DNA of 7,109 nucleotides from Pseudomonas sp. UBA4194 (GTDB taxonomy: Bacteria; Pseudomonadota; Gammaproteobacteria; Pseudomonadales; Pseudomonadaceae), in the NCBI RefSeq assembly GCF_002379585.1, contig NZ_DFUE01000016.1:1-7109 (forward strand), read 5' to 3'. Position numbers and translations under genes: made by a program. A model generated the notes under the pieces. The model had not been told where the DNA came from, made no database searches, and saw only the letters and a program-made list of their open reading frames with translations. The stretch's first letter is position 1, and each line of letters opens with the position of its first letter. Shown here piece by piece: positions 1 to 5,372 of the stretch.

Positions 1-16
1 CATACGCCGTGTCACG

Positions 17-53
17 CCCCCCCCCCGCCCTGTAGCACCGGCGTAAGCCGGGT
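17..53. other. C10 homopolymer and short hairpin at the left edge
   Basis: A run of ten C residues occupies 17-26. It is followed at 38-51 by a short inverted repeat, CCGGC-gtaa-GCCGG. The hairpin has only five base pairs and no T tract follows, so I do not call it a terminator. The rest of the 1-170 leader shows no ORF and no promoter that I can defend. The C run is a plausible slippage or sequencing-error site. Confidence 0.35.
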
Positions 54-170
54 CAGCCATCCCCCGGTCCGTCGACGTACCAGGTCATGTCATCTATGTG
101 CACCCCGCAATGAAGCGGTTACCATGCCTGAACTTATTGTCATGTCCGCTGCAGGGATGAACGCTTCATC

Positions 171-446
171 ATGAACAACTCCGACGACGTCATCGCCAGC
201 CGCCTGCTGCTGTTGCTCGAGCAACGCAGCGCCGATGCTTCCATCTGCCCCTCCGACGTGGCGCGCTCCCTGGAACAGGAAGAGAGCCGCTGGCGGGCGC
301 TGATGCCAGATGTTCGCCGGATCGCTTCGGCAATGGCGGCGGCACAGGTCATCGAAGTCACTCAGGGCGATGCACGCATCGAGCTGAGCCTTGAAACCAC
401 CGGCCCCATTCGCCTGCGCCGAGGCAAGCGCTTCAAGCGCAGCTGA
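171..446 (+). CDS. DUF3253 domain protein (hypothetical)
   Basis: This encodes a small soluble protein of 91 residues with no signal peptide or membrane segment. It fits the DUF3253 family as I remember it: an N-terminal helix, the segment ICPSDVAR at residues 25-32, WRALMP.VRR at 41-50, an 'IEVTQGD' strand at 61-67, and the C-terminal GPIRLRRG at 78-85. The layout resembles a compact winged-helix fold, but the function of the family is not known to me. The ATG at 171 was chosen because the family-like sequence begins right after it; an AGGGA at 153-157 lies 13 nt upstream, a somewhat long spacing. The basic tail (RLRRGKRFKRS) could contact nucleic acid, which is inference. The exporter gene begins 61 bp after the stop on the same strand, so co-transcription is possible but not shown. 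Confidence 0.85.
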   Translation: MNNSDDVIASRLLLLLEQRSADASICPSDVARSLEQEESRWRALMPDVRRIASAMAAAQVIEVTQGDARIELSLETTGPIRLRRGKRFKRS

Positions 447-507
447 CGTTTCGCACGCGCGCCGGTCAGGCCCGCGATATCACCGACCATACCCGAGCCA
501 CGCACCC

Positions 508-1695
508 ATGAGCGCTGCCCACTCCCCCCGCAGTTTCATCCTGATCGCCCTGGCGTTTCTGATCACCATGATCGGCACCACCGTGCCCACACCGCTGTAC
601 GCCATCTACCAACAACACCTGGGTTTCGACGCGACCTGGGTCACGCTGATCTTTGCCATCTATGCAGCCGGCGTCATCGCCGCGTTGCTGGCCGTGGGCA
701 GCTGGTCCGACCAGCTCGGCCGACGCCCCATGCTGGTTGCGGGCCTGGCCATGGGCGCAATCAGCGCGGTGATCTTCCTCACCACCGATTCGGTCACCGG
801 GCTGCTGATGGGGCGCCTGTTCTCCGGGTTTTCCGCCGGCATCATGACCGGTACCGGCACCGTCGCCGTCATCGAAGCCGCCCCCGCACGCTGGCGCGGC
901 GTCTCGACCCTGGCGGCCACCGCGGCGAACATGCTGGGTCTGGGCCTGGGGCCGCTACTGGCCGGCTACACGTCGCAATACCTGCCTTGGCCAGTGCAAC
1001 TGATCTTCATCATTCACCTGGGGCTGCTGGCGGCGGCGGCACTGGCAATCGCCTGTGTCGGCGAGACCGCCCAGCGTCCAGCCCGGCCCAGGCTGGGCCT
1101 GCTGCGTCCCTCGATTCCGCCCGCCGTGCGCGGGCCCTTCATTCCTGCGGCCATCGCCGGACTGGCTGGGTTCAGCGTGACCGGCCTGTTCACCTGTCTG
1201 GTACCGGCAATCATGCGCCAGGTCATGGGTCATGACAGCGGCCTGCTCATCGGCGCAGTAATCTTCGTGCTGTTCGTAGGCTCCATCGTCGGCCAGGCGC
1301 TGGAGAAGAAAGTGCCTGCCCGACTACAGATGACCCTAGGCTGCACGGTGCTGATCCTCGGCGTACTGGGCCTGGGTTTGAGTATCGCCAGCGCTCAACT
1401 GTGGCTATTGGTGCTGGGCGGTGCATTGAGCGGGATTGGCCAGGGCCTGACCTTCAGGGCCGGCATGGGCGCAGTCGCCGGGGCTGCGCCCCCCGGACAG
1501 AAAGCCGCCGTCACCTCGGCGCTGTTCGTGGTGTATTACCTGTCCATGTCCGTTCCGGTGATCGCGGTAGGCTTCAGCATTCCGCAGTTCGGCCTGCGCC
1601 ATGTGGGCGAGACATTCAGCGCGCTGGTGGCGCTGGTTGCACTCCTGGCGATGCTCAGCATGAACGTCGTACGCGCTCGAGCGTCCAATGCTTGA
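508..1695 (+). CDS. MFS transporter, probable DHA1-type 12-TM exporter
   Basis: This is an inner-membrane major facilitator protein of 395 residues, normal for a 12-helix carrier. TM1 starts at about residue 9. Motif A, GSWSDQLGRR, is at 64-73 between TM2 and TM3; the motif B arginine is at R103 in GRLFSGFSAG (102-111); and a motif C-like GLGLGPLLAG lies at 144-153 in TM5. Motif C is characteristic of proton-driven antiporters, so export of drugs or metabolites fits better than uptake. A hydrophilic, proline/arginine-rich loop at about 186-208 separates the two six-helix halves. The open frame extends upstream to 391, but that extension overlaps the DUF3253 gene and is compositionally non-membrane, so ATG 508 is preferred although its Shine-Dalgarno is weak. 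The substrate cannot be predicted. The acidic micro-protein at 1718 follows after 22 bp and is probably in the same transcript. Confidence 0.9.
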   Translation: MSAAHSPRSFILIALAFLITMIGTTVPTPLYAIYQQHLGFDATWVTLIFAIYAAGVIAALLAVGSWSDQLGRRPMLVAGLAMGAISAVIFLTTDSVTGLLMGRLFSGFSAGIMTGTGTVAVIEAAPARWRGVSTLAATAANMLGLGLGPLLAGYTSQYLPWPVQLIFIIHLGLLAAAALAIACVGETAQRPARPRLGLLRPSIPPAVRGPFIPAAIAGLAGFSVTGLFTCLVPAIMRQVMGHDSGLLIGAVIFVLFVGSIVGQALEKKVPARLQMTLGCTVLILGVLGLGLSIASAQLWLLVLGGALSGIGQGLTFRAGMGAVAGAAPPGQKAAVTSALFVVYYLSMSVPVIAVGFSIPQFGLRHVGETFSALVALVALLAMLSMNVVRARASNA

Positions 1696-1705
1696 CCCGT
1701 CAGCC

Positions 1706-1710
1706 AGGAG
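1706..1710 (+). promoter_or_regulatory. ribosome binding site of the acidic micro-protein
   Basis: AGGAG stands 7 nt before ATG 1718. It favours this start over the in-frame ATG at 1688, which overlaps the exporter's last codons and lacks a comparable site. Confidence 0.75.
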
Positions 1711-1717
1711 CGACACC

Positions 1718-1876
1718 ATGAGACGCGAAACCGAAGGCACCGAAGAGAAGGGCCCCAGCGGGCTGCCATTCGTGAACGATCCGGGCAACGAAGACCCCGG
1801 ATCGCTTCCCGGCAAGGACGCCACAGTGCCCCTGCTCGAAGACGAAGAGTACGAGGAAGAGGAAGACGAGCAGTAG
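1718..1876 (+). CDS. 52-residue highly acidic protein, function unknown
   Basis: I do not recognise an annotated function. The product has 52 residues, 18 of them Asp/Glu against 4 Arg/Lys. Residues 41-52 form an almost purely acidic tail (EDEEYEEEEDEQ) and the middle is rich in Pro and Gly (PSGLPF, DPGNEDPGSLPG), so it is probably unfolded. There is no signal peptide, TM helix or cysteine. Support for a real gene is the strong AGGAG at 7 nt spacing, the position 22 bp after the exporter stop, and a coherent composition over the whole frame. Codon conservation could not be tested. Possible roles for such a tail include binding a basic protein surface or metal ions; both are speculation. No terminator is visible after it before the isomerase gene starts at 1986. 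Confidence 0.65.
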   Translation: MRRETEGTEEKGPSGLPFVNDPGNEDPGSLPGKDATVPLLEDEEYEEEEDEQ

Positions 1877-1985
1877 CAACGCCGAAACTGCCACTTCGCC
1901 TGCCATAAAGACCACAGTCCTGCGCTTGCCCGACGCGCCCGCTATCATCGGGCGACATCTCAGTGAGCGAAGGGCTGCTTGGTCG

Positions 1986-3227
1986 ATGGATATTCTAAAA
2001 CCTGCCGCAGATCAGTGGCTGGCTTCACCTACCCACCTGCATTGGCTGCGCGATCAAGGGCAACGGCTGCTCGATTTCGCCAAGGGCGCACGGGTGCCCG
2101 ATGGCTTTGCCGCGCTGGACGCCAAAGGCCAGGTGCCCGCTGGCAGCCTTGCCGAAACCATCCACACGGCGCGCATGGTGCACAGTTTCGCCCTGGCCCA
2201 TCTGCAGGGCATTCCTGGCAGCGCGCCGATGGTCGACCACGGTTTGCGTGCATTGCAAGGTCCGCTGCGTGACGCCGTGCATGGCGGCTGGTTCGCGACC
2301 GCCAGCGGTGCGCAGCGCGGTGAGCGCAAGCAGGCTTACCTGCATGCCTTCGTTGCTTTGGCCGCCAGCTCGGCGACCGCTGCACAGCGACCAGGCGCGC
2401 AGGCGCTACTGGCCGATGCCGTGGCGGTGTTGCAAAACCGCTTCTGGAATGAAGCCGAGCAGGCGTTCGTCGAATCTTTCGCCGCCGACTGGAGCGACCT
2501 CGAGGCGTACCGTGGCGGTAACAGCAACATGCACGGCGTCGAGGCCTGTCTCGCGCTCGCCGACGTGTGCAACGACAGCCTGTGGCTGGATCGAGCCCTG
2601 GCCATCAGCATCCGAATGATCCACGAGCATGCGGCTCAGGCCGATTATCTGCCTGTGGAGCATTTCGACGCCCACTGGAACCCTTTGCCCGAATACAACC
2701 AGGACAAGCCTGCCGACGAATTCCGGCCGTTTGGGCAAACCCCCGGCCACGCCTTCGAGTGGGCGCGCCTGTTGCTGCACCTCGAAGCTGCCAGACATCG
2801 CATCGGCATGCCCAATCCGACCTGGCTGGCGGACGACGCCCGTGCCTTGTTCGCCGCGGCTGCCCGCTGGGGCTGGGCCGTGGATGGCCAGCCGGGGATT
2901 GTCTACACAATCGACTGGGACCATCGCCCGGTCGTGCGCGAACGTCTGCACTGGACCCTCGCCGAAGCCGCGGCCGCAGCGGCGGCGTTACTGCGTCGTA
3001 CCGATGAGCCGGAATACGAAGACTGGTACCGGCTGTTCTGGGACTACATCGACTGCCATCTCATCGACCGCCGGCACGGGAGTTGGCACCACGAACTGGA
3101 CACGGCAAACCGGCCGGCCGGGACCATCTGGCCCGGCAAGCCGGACCTGTACCATGCCTATCAGGCCACCTTGCTGCCAGGCCTGGCGCTGGCGCCCAGC
3201 CTGGCGACCGCATTGGCGCGCAGCTGA
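1986..3227 (+). CDS. AGE-family sugar epimerase/isomerase, probably D-mannose isomerase type
   Basis: This is a cytosolic enzyme of 413 residues with the motif order of the N-acylglucosamine 2-epimerase (AGE) (alpha/alpha)6-barrel family. Visible motifs are TARMVHSFALA (61-71, with R63 and H66), KQAYLHAF (115-122), YRGGNSNMHGVEA (175-187), PGHAFEWARLL (253-263, H255 and E258), HWTLAEA (322-328), GSWHHELD (365-372) and PDLYHAYQAT (386-395, H390). In the E. coli relative YihS the two catalytic histidines are H248 and H383 as I recall; H255 and H390 sit in the same motifs at the same separation. The family interconverts aldoses and ketoses or C2 epimers. Length and motifs favour the mannose-fructose isomerase/YihS branch over the mammalian epimerase branch, but substrate is inference. 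The frame opens at a TTG at 1926; ATG 1986 is preferred, with AAGGG at 1970-1974. No other sugar gene is adjacent. Confidence 0.88.
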   Translation: MDILKPAADQWLASPTHLHWLRDQGQRLLDFAKGARVPDGFAALDAKGQVPAGSLAETIHTARMVHSFALAHLQGIPGSAPMVDHGLRALQGPLRDAVHGGWFATASGAQRGERKQAYLHAFVALAASSATAAQRPGAQALLADAVAVLQNRFWNEAEQAFVESFAADWSDLEAYRGGNSNMHGVEACLALADVCNDSLWLDRALAISIRMIHEHAAQADYLPVEHFDAHWNPLPEYNQDKPADEFRPFGQTPGHAFEWARLLLHLEAARHRIGMPNPTWLADDARALFAAAARWGWAVDGQPGIVYTIDWDHRPVVRERLHWTLAEAAAAAAALLRRTDEPEYEDWYRLFWDYIDCHLIDRRHGSWHHELDTANRPAGTIWPGKPDLYHAYQATLLPGLALAPSLATALARS

Positions 3228-3297
3228 CCAGGCAATCGATAGCTTTTGATCGGGAAATCAACGACTAGCACCGCTCGGGTTTTCCAGGTGAATTTTT

Positions 3298-3326
3298 TTG
3301 ACGGGCCAGACTCCGACGAAAATCAC
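3298..3326 (+). promoter_or_regulatory. possible weak promoter before the DUF6555-like gene
   Basis: TTGACG (3298-3303) is followed after a 17-nt spacer by AATCAC (3321-3326). The -35 box is good and the -10 box is poor (three of six). If used, the leader before ATG 3346 would be very short. The evidence is weak. Confidence 0.2.
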
Positions 3327-3345
3327 AGGGAGCAAGAGTGGTCTC

Positions 3346-3570
3346 ATGAACAATCCGAAACTTTTCGTTATCGAATACACGCTGCACGGCACCCCAAAAT
3401 CGTTCGTGATCCGCGCCGAAAAAATGGACAACAGTGAAGCCTGGCATTGGGCAAGCTGTGACGCCGGCGTAGGCCGGATCGGTCGCTTCGGCCGTGAGCA
3501 AGTCAAGAAGACCAGCAAGCCACTGGCAGAGAAGTTTGGCATAGAGGGTGTTACCTGGCGGTCAGCGTGA
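3346..3570 (+). CDS. DUF6555-like small protein (hypothetical)
   Basis: This encodes a 74-residue soluble protein starting MNNPKLFVIEYTLHGTPKSF. From memory it matches the Pseudomonas family annotated as DUF6555, whose members share the strand-rich N-terminus, a central AEKMDNSEAWHWASCDAGVG segment (25-44) and a basic C-terminal part (REQVKKTSKP, 50-59, ending in VTWRSA). The function is unknown to me. A single cysteine (C39) lies between the conserved WHWAS and DAGVG; there is no pair for metal binding. ATG 3346 was chosen because AGGGAG (3327-3332) precedes it and the upstream in-frame extension to the TTG at 3298 is low in family character. It stands 118 bp after the isomerase gene and about 200 bp before the symporter, with no terminator visible on either side, so its transcription unit is unclear. 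Confidence 0.75.
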   Translation: MNNPKLFVIEYTLHGTPKSFVIRAEKMDNSEAWHWASCDAGVGRIGRFGREQVKKTSKPLAEKFGIEGVTWRSA

Positions 3571-3638
3571 AGGCTGATCCGCTGGCCCGACGTGTCCGTT
3601 GTCGCCGTGCTTATCCTTAGCTAGCGAACGATTTCACT

Positions 3639-3667
3639 TTACCTGAGTCCAGACCTAAACATATCGT
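3639..3667 (+). promoter_or_regulatory. candidate promoter of the citrate-type symporter
   Basis: TTACCT (3639-3644) and TATCGT (3662-3667) are separated by 17 nt and match the sigma-70 boxes at three and four of six positions. The -10 box overlaps the left arm of the palindrome at 3658-3680, an arrangement suited to repression. The local AT-richness supports a promoter region; the exact boxes are uncertain. Confidence 0.3.
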
Positions 3668-3680
3668 TACAAAATATGTT
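3658..3680. promoter_or_regulatory. operator-like palindrome upstream of the symporter
   Basis: AACATAT at 3658-3664 and ATATGTT at 3674-3680 form a perfect 7-bp inverted repeat with a 9-bp centre. This AT-rich dyad in GC-rich surroundings, placed 87 bp before the start codon, is a likely regulator site. The regulator is not in the window. Confidence 0.45.
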
Positions 3681-3683
3681 CCC

Positions 3684-3725
3684 TCCAGACATTCGCCTGC
3701 GCATGGCCTGACGCGGGCGTCTGGA
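3684..3725 (+). promoter_or_regulatory. GC-rich leader hairpin upstream of the symporter
   Basis: TCCAGAC (3684-3690) pairs with GTCTGGA (3719-3725). After a 4-nt bulge, 3695-3701 pairs with 3712-3718 (six Watson-Crick pairs and one G-T), leaving a 10-nt loop. No T tract follows, so it is not a classical terminator of the gene before it. Confidence 0.45.
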
Positions 3726-3766
3726 TCAGGGGTCTCTTACAAGATCAAGTAAAGTGAGTGCATGTC

Positions 3767-5056
3767 ATGGCGGCTGAAATGAGCAAGGGCAAGGCGATCT
3801 TTCGCGTTGTCAGCGGCAACTTCCTGGAAATGTTCGATTTCATGGTCTATGGGTTCTACGCCACGGCCATCGCCAAGACCTTCTTTCCCTCCGACAACGC
3901 CTTTGCCTCGCTGATGCTGTCGCTGGCAACGTTCGGCGCGGGGTTTCTGATGCGGCCGTTGGGGGCCATTTTCCTGGGGGCCTACATAGACCGTCATGGT
4001 CGCCGCAAAGGGCTGATCGTGACTTTGGTGATGATGGCTCTGGGCACCATTCTGATCGCGTGCGTACCGGGCTATGCCACTCTGGGTGTGGCGGCGCCGC
4101 TGCTGGTATTGCTCGGCCGCCTGCTGCAGGGCTTCTCGGCTGGCGTTGAACTGGGTGGTGTGTCGGTCTATCTGGCCGAGATCGCCACGCCTGGGCGCAA
4201 GGGTTTCTTCGTCAGTTGGCAGTCTGCCAGCCAACAGGTGGCCGTGGTGGTCGCAGGTCTGCTGGGGGTGCTGCTCAATCATTTCCTCAGCCCTCAGGAA
4301 ATGGGCGAATGGGGCTGGCGCGTACCGTTCCTGTTCGGATGCATGATCGTGCCGGTGATCTTCTTCATTCGCCGCTCGCTTGAAGAAACCCCGGAGTTCC
4401 AGGCCCGCACGCACCGCCCTACCCTCAAGGATGTGGTGCGCTCGATCGTGCAGAACTTCGGCCTGGTGGTGGCGGGCATGGCGCTGGTGGTCATGACGAC
4501 CGTGTCGTTCTACCTGATCACCGCCTACACCCCGACGTTCGGCAAGAACGAGCTGCACCTGTCCGATCTGGATGCCTTGCTGGTGACCATGGCGGTCGGT
4601 GTTTCCAACTTCATCTGGTTGCCGGTGATGGGCGCATTCTCGGACCGCATCGGCCGCAAGCCCTTGCTGCTGGCGGCCACTGTCCTGGCCATCCTGACCG
4701 CGTACCCAGCGCTGTCATGGCTGGTGGCTGACCCCAGCTTTGCCCGCCTGTTGATCGTCGAGTTGTGGCTATCGTTCCTGTACGGCTCCTACAACGGCGC
4801 CATGGTGGTGGCCTTGACCGAGATCATGCCGCTGGAAGTGCGTACCACCGGGTTTTCCCTGGCGTACAGCCTGGCGACCGCGACCTTTGGCGGCTTCACG
4901 CCGGCAGCTTGTACCTATCTGATTCACGCGCTGGACAACAAGGCCGCGCCGGGCATCTGGCTGAGCGGCGCGGCGGTGTTGGGGCTGGTGGCGACCCTGG
5001 TGCTGTTTCGTGGCAATCGTCATGAGCTGCGGACTGCCGAGGCGGCTCGCGCCTGA
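3767..5056 (+). CDS. citrate/tricarballylate-type proton symporter (MFS, CitA/TcuC-like)
   Basis: This is an inner-membrane importer of 429 residues in the metabolite:H+ symporter branch of the MFS. Hallmarks are SGNFLEMFDFMVYGFYAT (16-33) in TM1, the loop 2-3 motif GAYIDRHGRRKGL (71-83), RLLQGFSAGVELGG (118-131) in TM4, ATPGRKGF (140-147), LEETPEF (205-211) after TM6, the second-half motif GAFSDRIGRKP (289-299), YGSYNGAM (339-346), LTEIMP..VR (350-359) and GFSLAYSLATATFGGFTP (362-379). These track enterobacterial CitA closely, as I recall it, over the whole length; pseudomonad copies are often named TcuC. Citrate or a related tricarboxylate is the likely substrate, but I cannot separate citrate from tricarballylate. 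ATG 3767 is preferred; a GTG at 3758 and an ATG at 3779 are in frame. No tcuAB or regulator gene is adjacent. It converges on the GAPDH gene. Confidence 0.88.
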   Translation: MAAEMSKGKAIFRVVSGNFLEMFDFMVYGFYATAIAKTFFPSDNAFASLMLSLATFGAGFLMRPLGAIFLGAYIDRHGRRKGLIVTLVMMALGTILIACVPGYATLGVAAPLLVLLGRLLQGFSAGVELGGVSVYLAEIATPGRKGFFVSWQSASQQVAVVVAGLLGVLLNHFLSPQEMGEWGWRVPFLFGCMIVPVIFFIRRSLEETPEFQARTHRPTLKDVVRSIVQNFGLVVAGMALVVMTTVSFYLITAYTPTFGKNELHLSDLDALLVTMAVGVSNFIWLPVMGAFSDRIGRKPLLLAATVLAILTAYPALSWLVADPSFARLLIVELWLSFLYGSYNGAMVVALTEIMPLEVRTTGFSLAYSLATATFGGFTPAACTYLIHALDNKAAPGIWLSGAAVLGLVATLVLFRGNRHELRTAEAARA

Positions 5057-5069
5057 AACCGCGCCGCGG

Positions 5070-5100
5070 CCATCGCGGGTAGAACCCGCTCCCACAGGGG
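5070..5100 (+). repeat. REP sequence, left copy
   Basis: This is 31 bp containing the small hairpin GCGGGT-aga-ACCCGC (5075-5089) followed by TCCCACAGGGG. It is the P. putida-type REP form from memory. It is the perfect reverse complement of 5275-5305 and begins 13 bp after the symporter stop. Confidence 0.85.
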
Positions 5101-5136
5101 GTCTGTGGTGCAGCAGAGATGCTGTCCACCACAGAT
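5101..5136. repeat. core hairpin unit A
   Basis: TCTGTGGTG (5102-5110) pairs with CACCACAGA (5127-5135), and CAGCA (5111-5115) with TGCTG (5120-5124), giving a 14-bp stem with a 2-nt bulge and a GAGA loop. It matches unit B at 32 of 36 positions. Confidence 0.75.
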
Positions 5137-5146
5137 CTCCACAGGG

Positions 5147-5182
5147 GTCTGTGGTGCATCAGAGGTGCTGTGCACCACAGAC
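5147..5182. repeat. core hairpin unit B
   Basis: GTCTGTGGTGCA (5147-5158) and TGCACCACAGAC (5171-5182) form a perfect 12-bp stem around a 12-nt loop. The unit starts 46 bp after unit A and, like it, is preceded by CCACAGGGG from the REP tail. Confidence 0.75.
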
Positions 5183-5184
5183 TA

Positions 5185-5227
5185 CCTGCAATGCTGAATA
5201 CACAGAGACTTTGCAGTGCACCACAGC
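5185..5227. repeat. core direct repeat, copy 1
   Basis: The first 29 nt, from CCTGCAATGCTGAA onward, match copy 2 with two substitutions. After a short variable part, both copies end in GCACCACAGC. The period between the copies is 47 bp. Confidence 0.75.
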
Positions 5228-5231
5228 CCCC

Positions 5232-5273
5232 CCTGTAATGCTGAATGCACAGAGACTTTGTGGGCACCACAGC
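5232..5273. repeat. core direct repeat, copy 2
   Basis: This is the partner of the copy at 5185-5227. Its GCACCACAG end (5264-5272) runs almost directly into the right REP, CCCCTGT at 5275-5281. That mirrors the left side, where the REP tail runs into TCTGTGGTGC. Confidence 0.75.
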
Positions 5274-5274
5274 T

Positions 5275-5305
5275 CCCCTGTGGGAGCGGGTTCTACCCGC
5301 GATGG
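5275..5305 (-). repeat. REP sequence, right copy (inverted)
   Basis: This is an exact reverse complement of the left REP over 31 bp, with the hairpin GCGGGT/ACCCGC at 5286-5300. Together the two copies bound a 236-bp element. Confidence 0.85.
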
Positions 5306-5321
5306 GGCCGGTGCTGACAGC

Positions 5322-5356
5322 AAAAAAAAAACGCCCCGAACCAGTCGGGGCGTTTT
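5322..5356 (-). terminator. rho-independent terminator of the GAPDH gene
   Basis: Read on the minus strand, a 12-bp stem (AAAACGCCCCGA/TCGGGGCGTTTT, 5328-5339 with 5345-5356) with a 5-nt loop ends in a run of ten T residues (A10 at 5322-5331 on the plus strand). It begins 16 bp after the GAPDH stop codon. On the plus strand only four T residues follow, so it would work weakly in that direction. Confidence 0.95.
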
Positions 5357-5372
5357 CACATGGGTTGCCGGC

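Larger units (their letters stand above)
3634..3757 (+). promoter_or_regulatory. long-range inverted repeat framing the symporter leader
   Basis: Positions 3634-3646 (TCACTTTACCTGA) and 3745-3757 (TCAAGTAAAGTGA) are reverse complements at 12 of 13 positions. The right arm covers the only Shine-Dalgarno-like stretch (AAGTGAG, 3752-3758) before ATG 3767. If both arms are transcribed, pairing could hide the ribosome binding site; as DNA they could be paired operator half-sites. Both readings are inference. Confidence 0.4.
5057..5372. other. 316-bp convergent intergenic region: REP-bounded element plus terminator
   Basis: No gene is supported here. The stretch holds two inverted REP copies with a repeat-built core (5070-5305), then the terminator of the GAPDH gene (5322-5356). 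No T-tailed hairpin serves the symporter; the REP hairpins may stabilise or end its transcript instead. Confidence 0.8.

Noticed and set aside
391..507. N-terminal extension of the MFS exporter
   Set aside because: It overlaps the DUF3253 gene, is not hydrophobic, and adds 39 residues before a normal cytoplasmic N-terminus and TM1.
1928..1953. Inverted repeat GCCCGA/TCGGGC as a terminator after the acidic protein
   Set aside because: It has six base pairs, a 14-nt loop and no following T tract. The TATCAT at 1943 likewise lacks a credible -35 box.
1926..1985. Upstream TTG start of the AGE-family gene
   Set aside because: The extra 20 residues have no family character, and ATG 1986 gives the usual length of about 413.
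3246..3261. TTGAT-cgggaa-ATCAA hairpin after the AGE-family gene as a terminator
   Set aside because: The stem is only five AT-rich pairs with no T tract; the T run at 3293-3299 is 30 bases away.
3737..4558. A 273-codon open frame antisense to the symporter
   Set aside because: The His/Gln/Arg-rich composition is that of a shadow of a membrane protein gene, and the plus strand has full-length family motifs.
5101..5274. CRISPR-like periodic repeats (period 46-47)
   Set aside because: Only two copies of each unit exist, there are no unique spacers of constant length, the units are bounded by REPs, and there are no cas genes.
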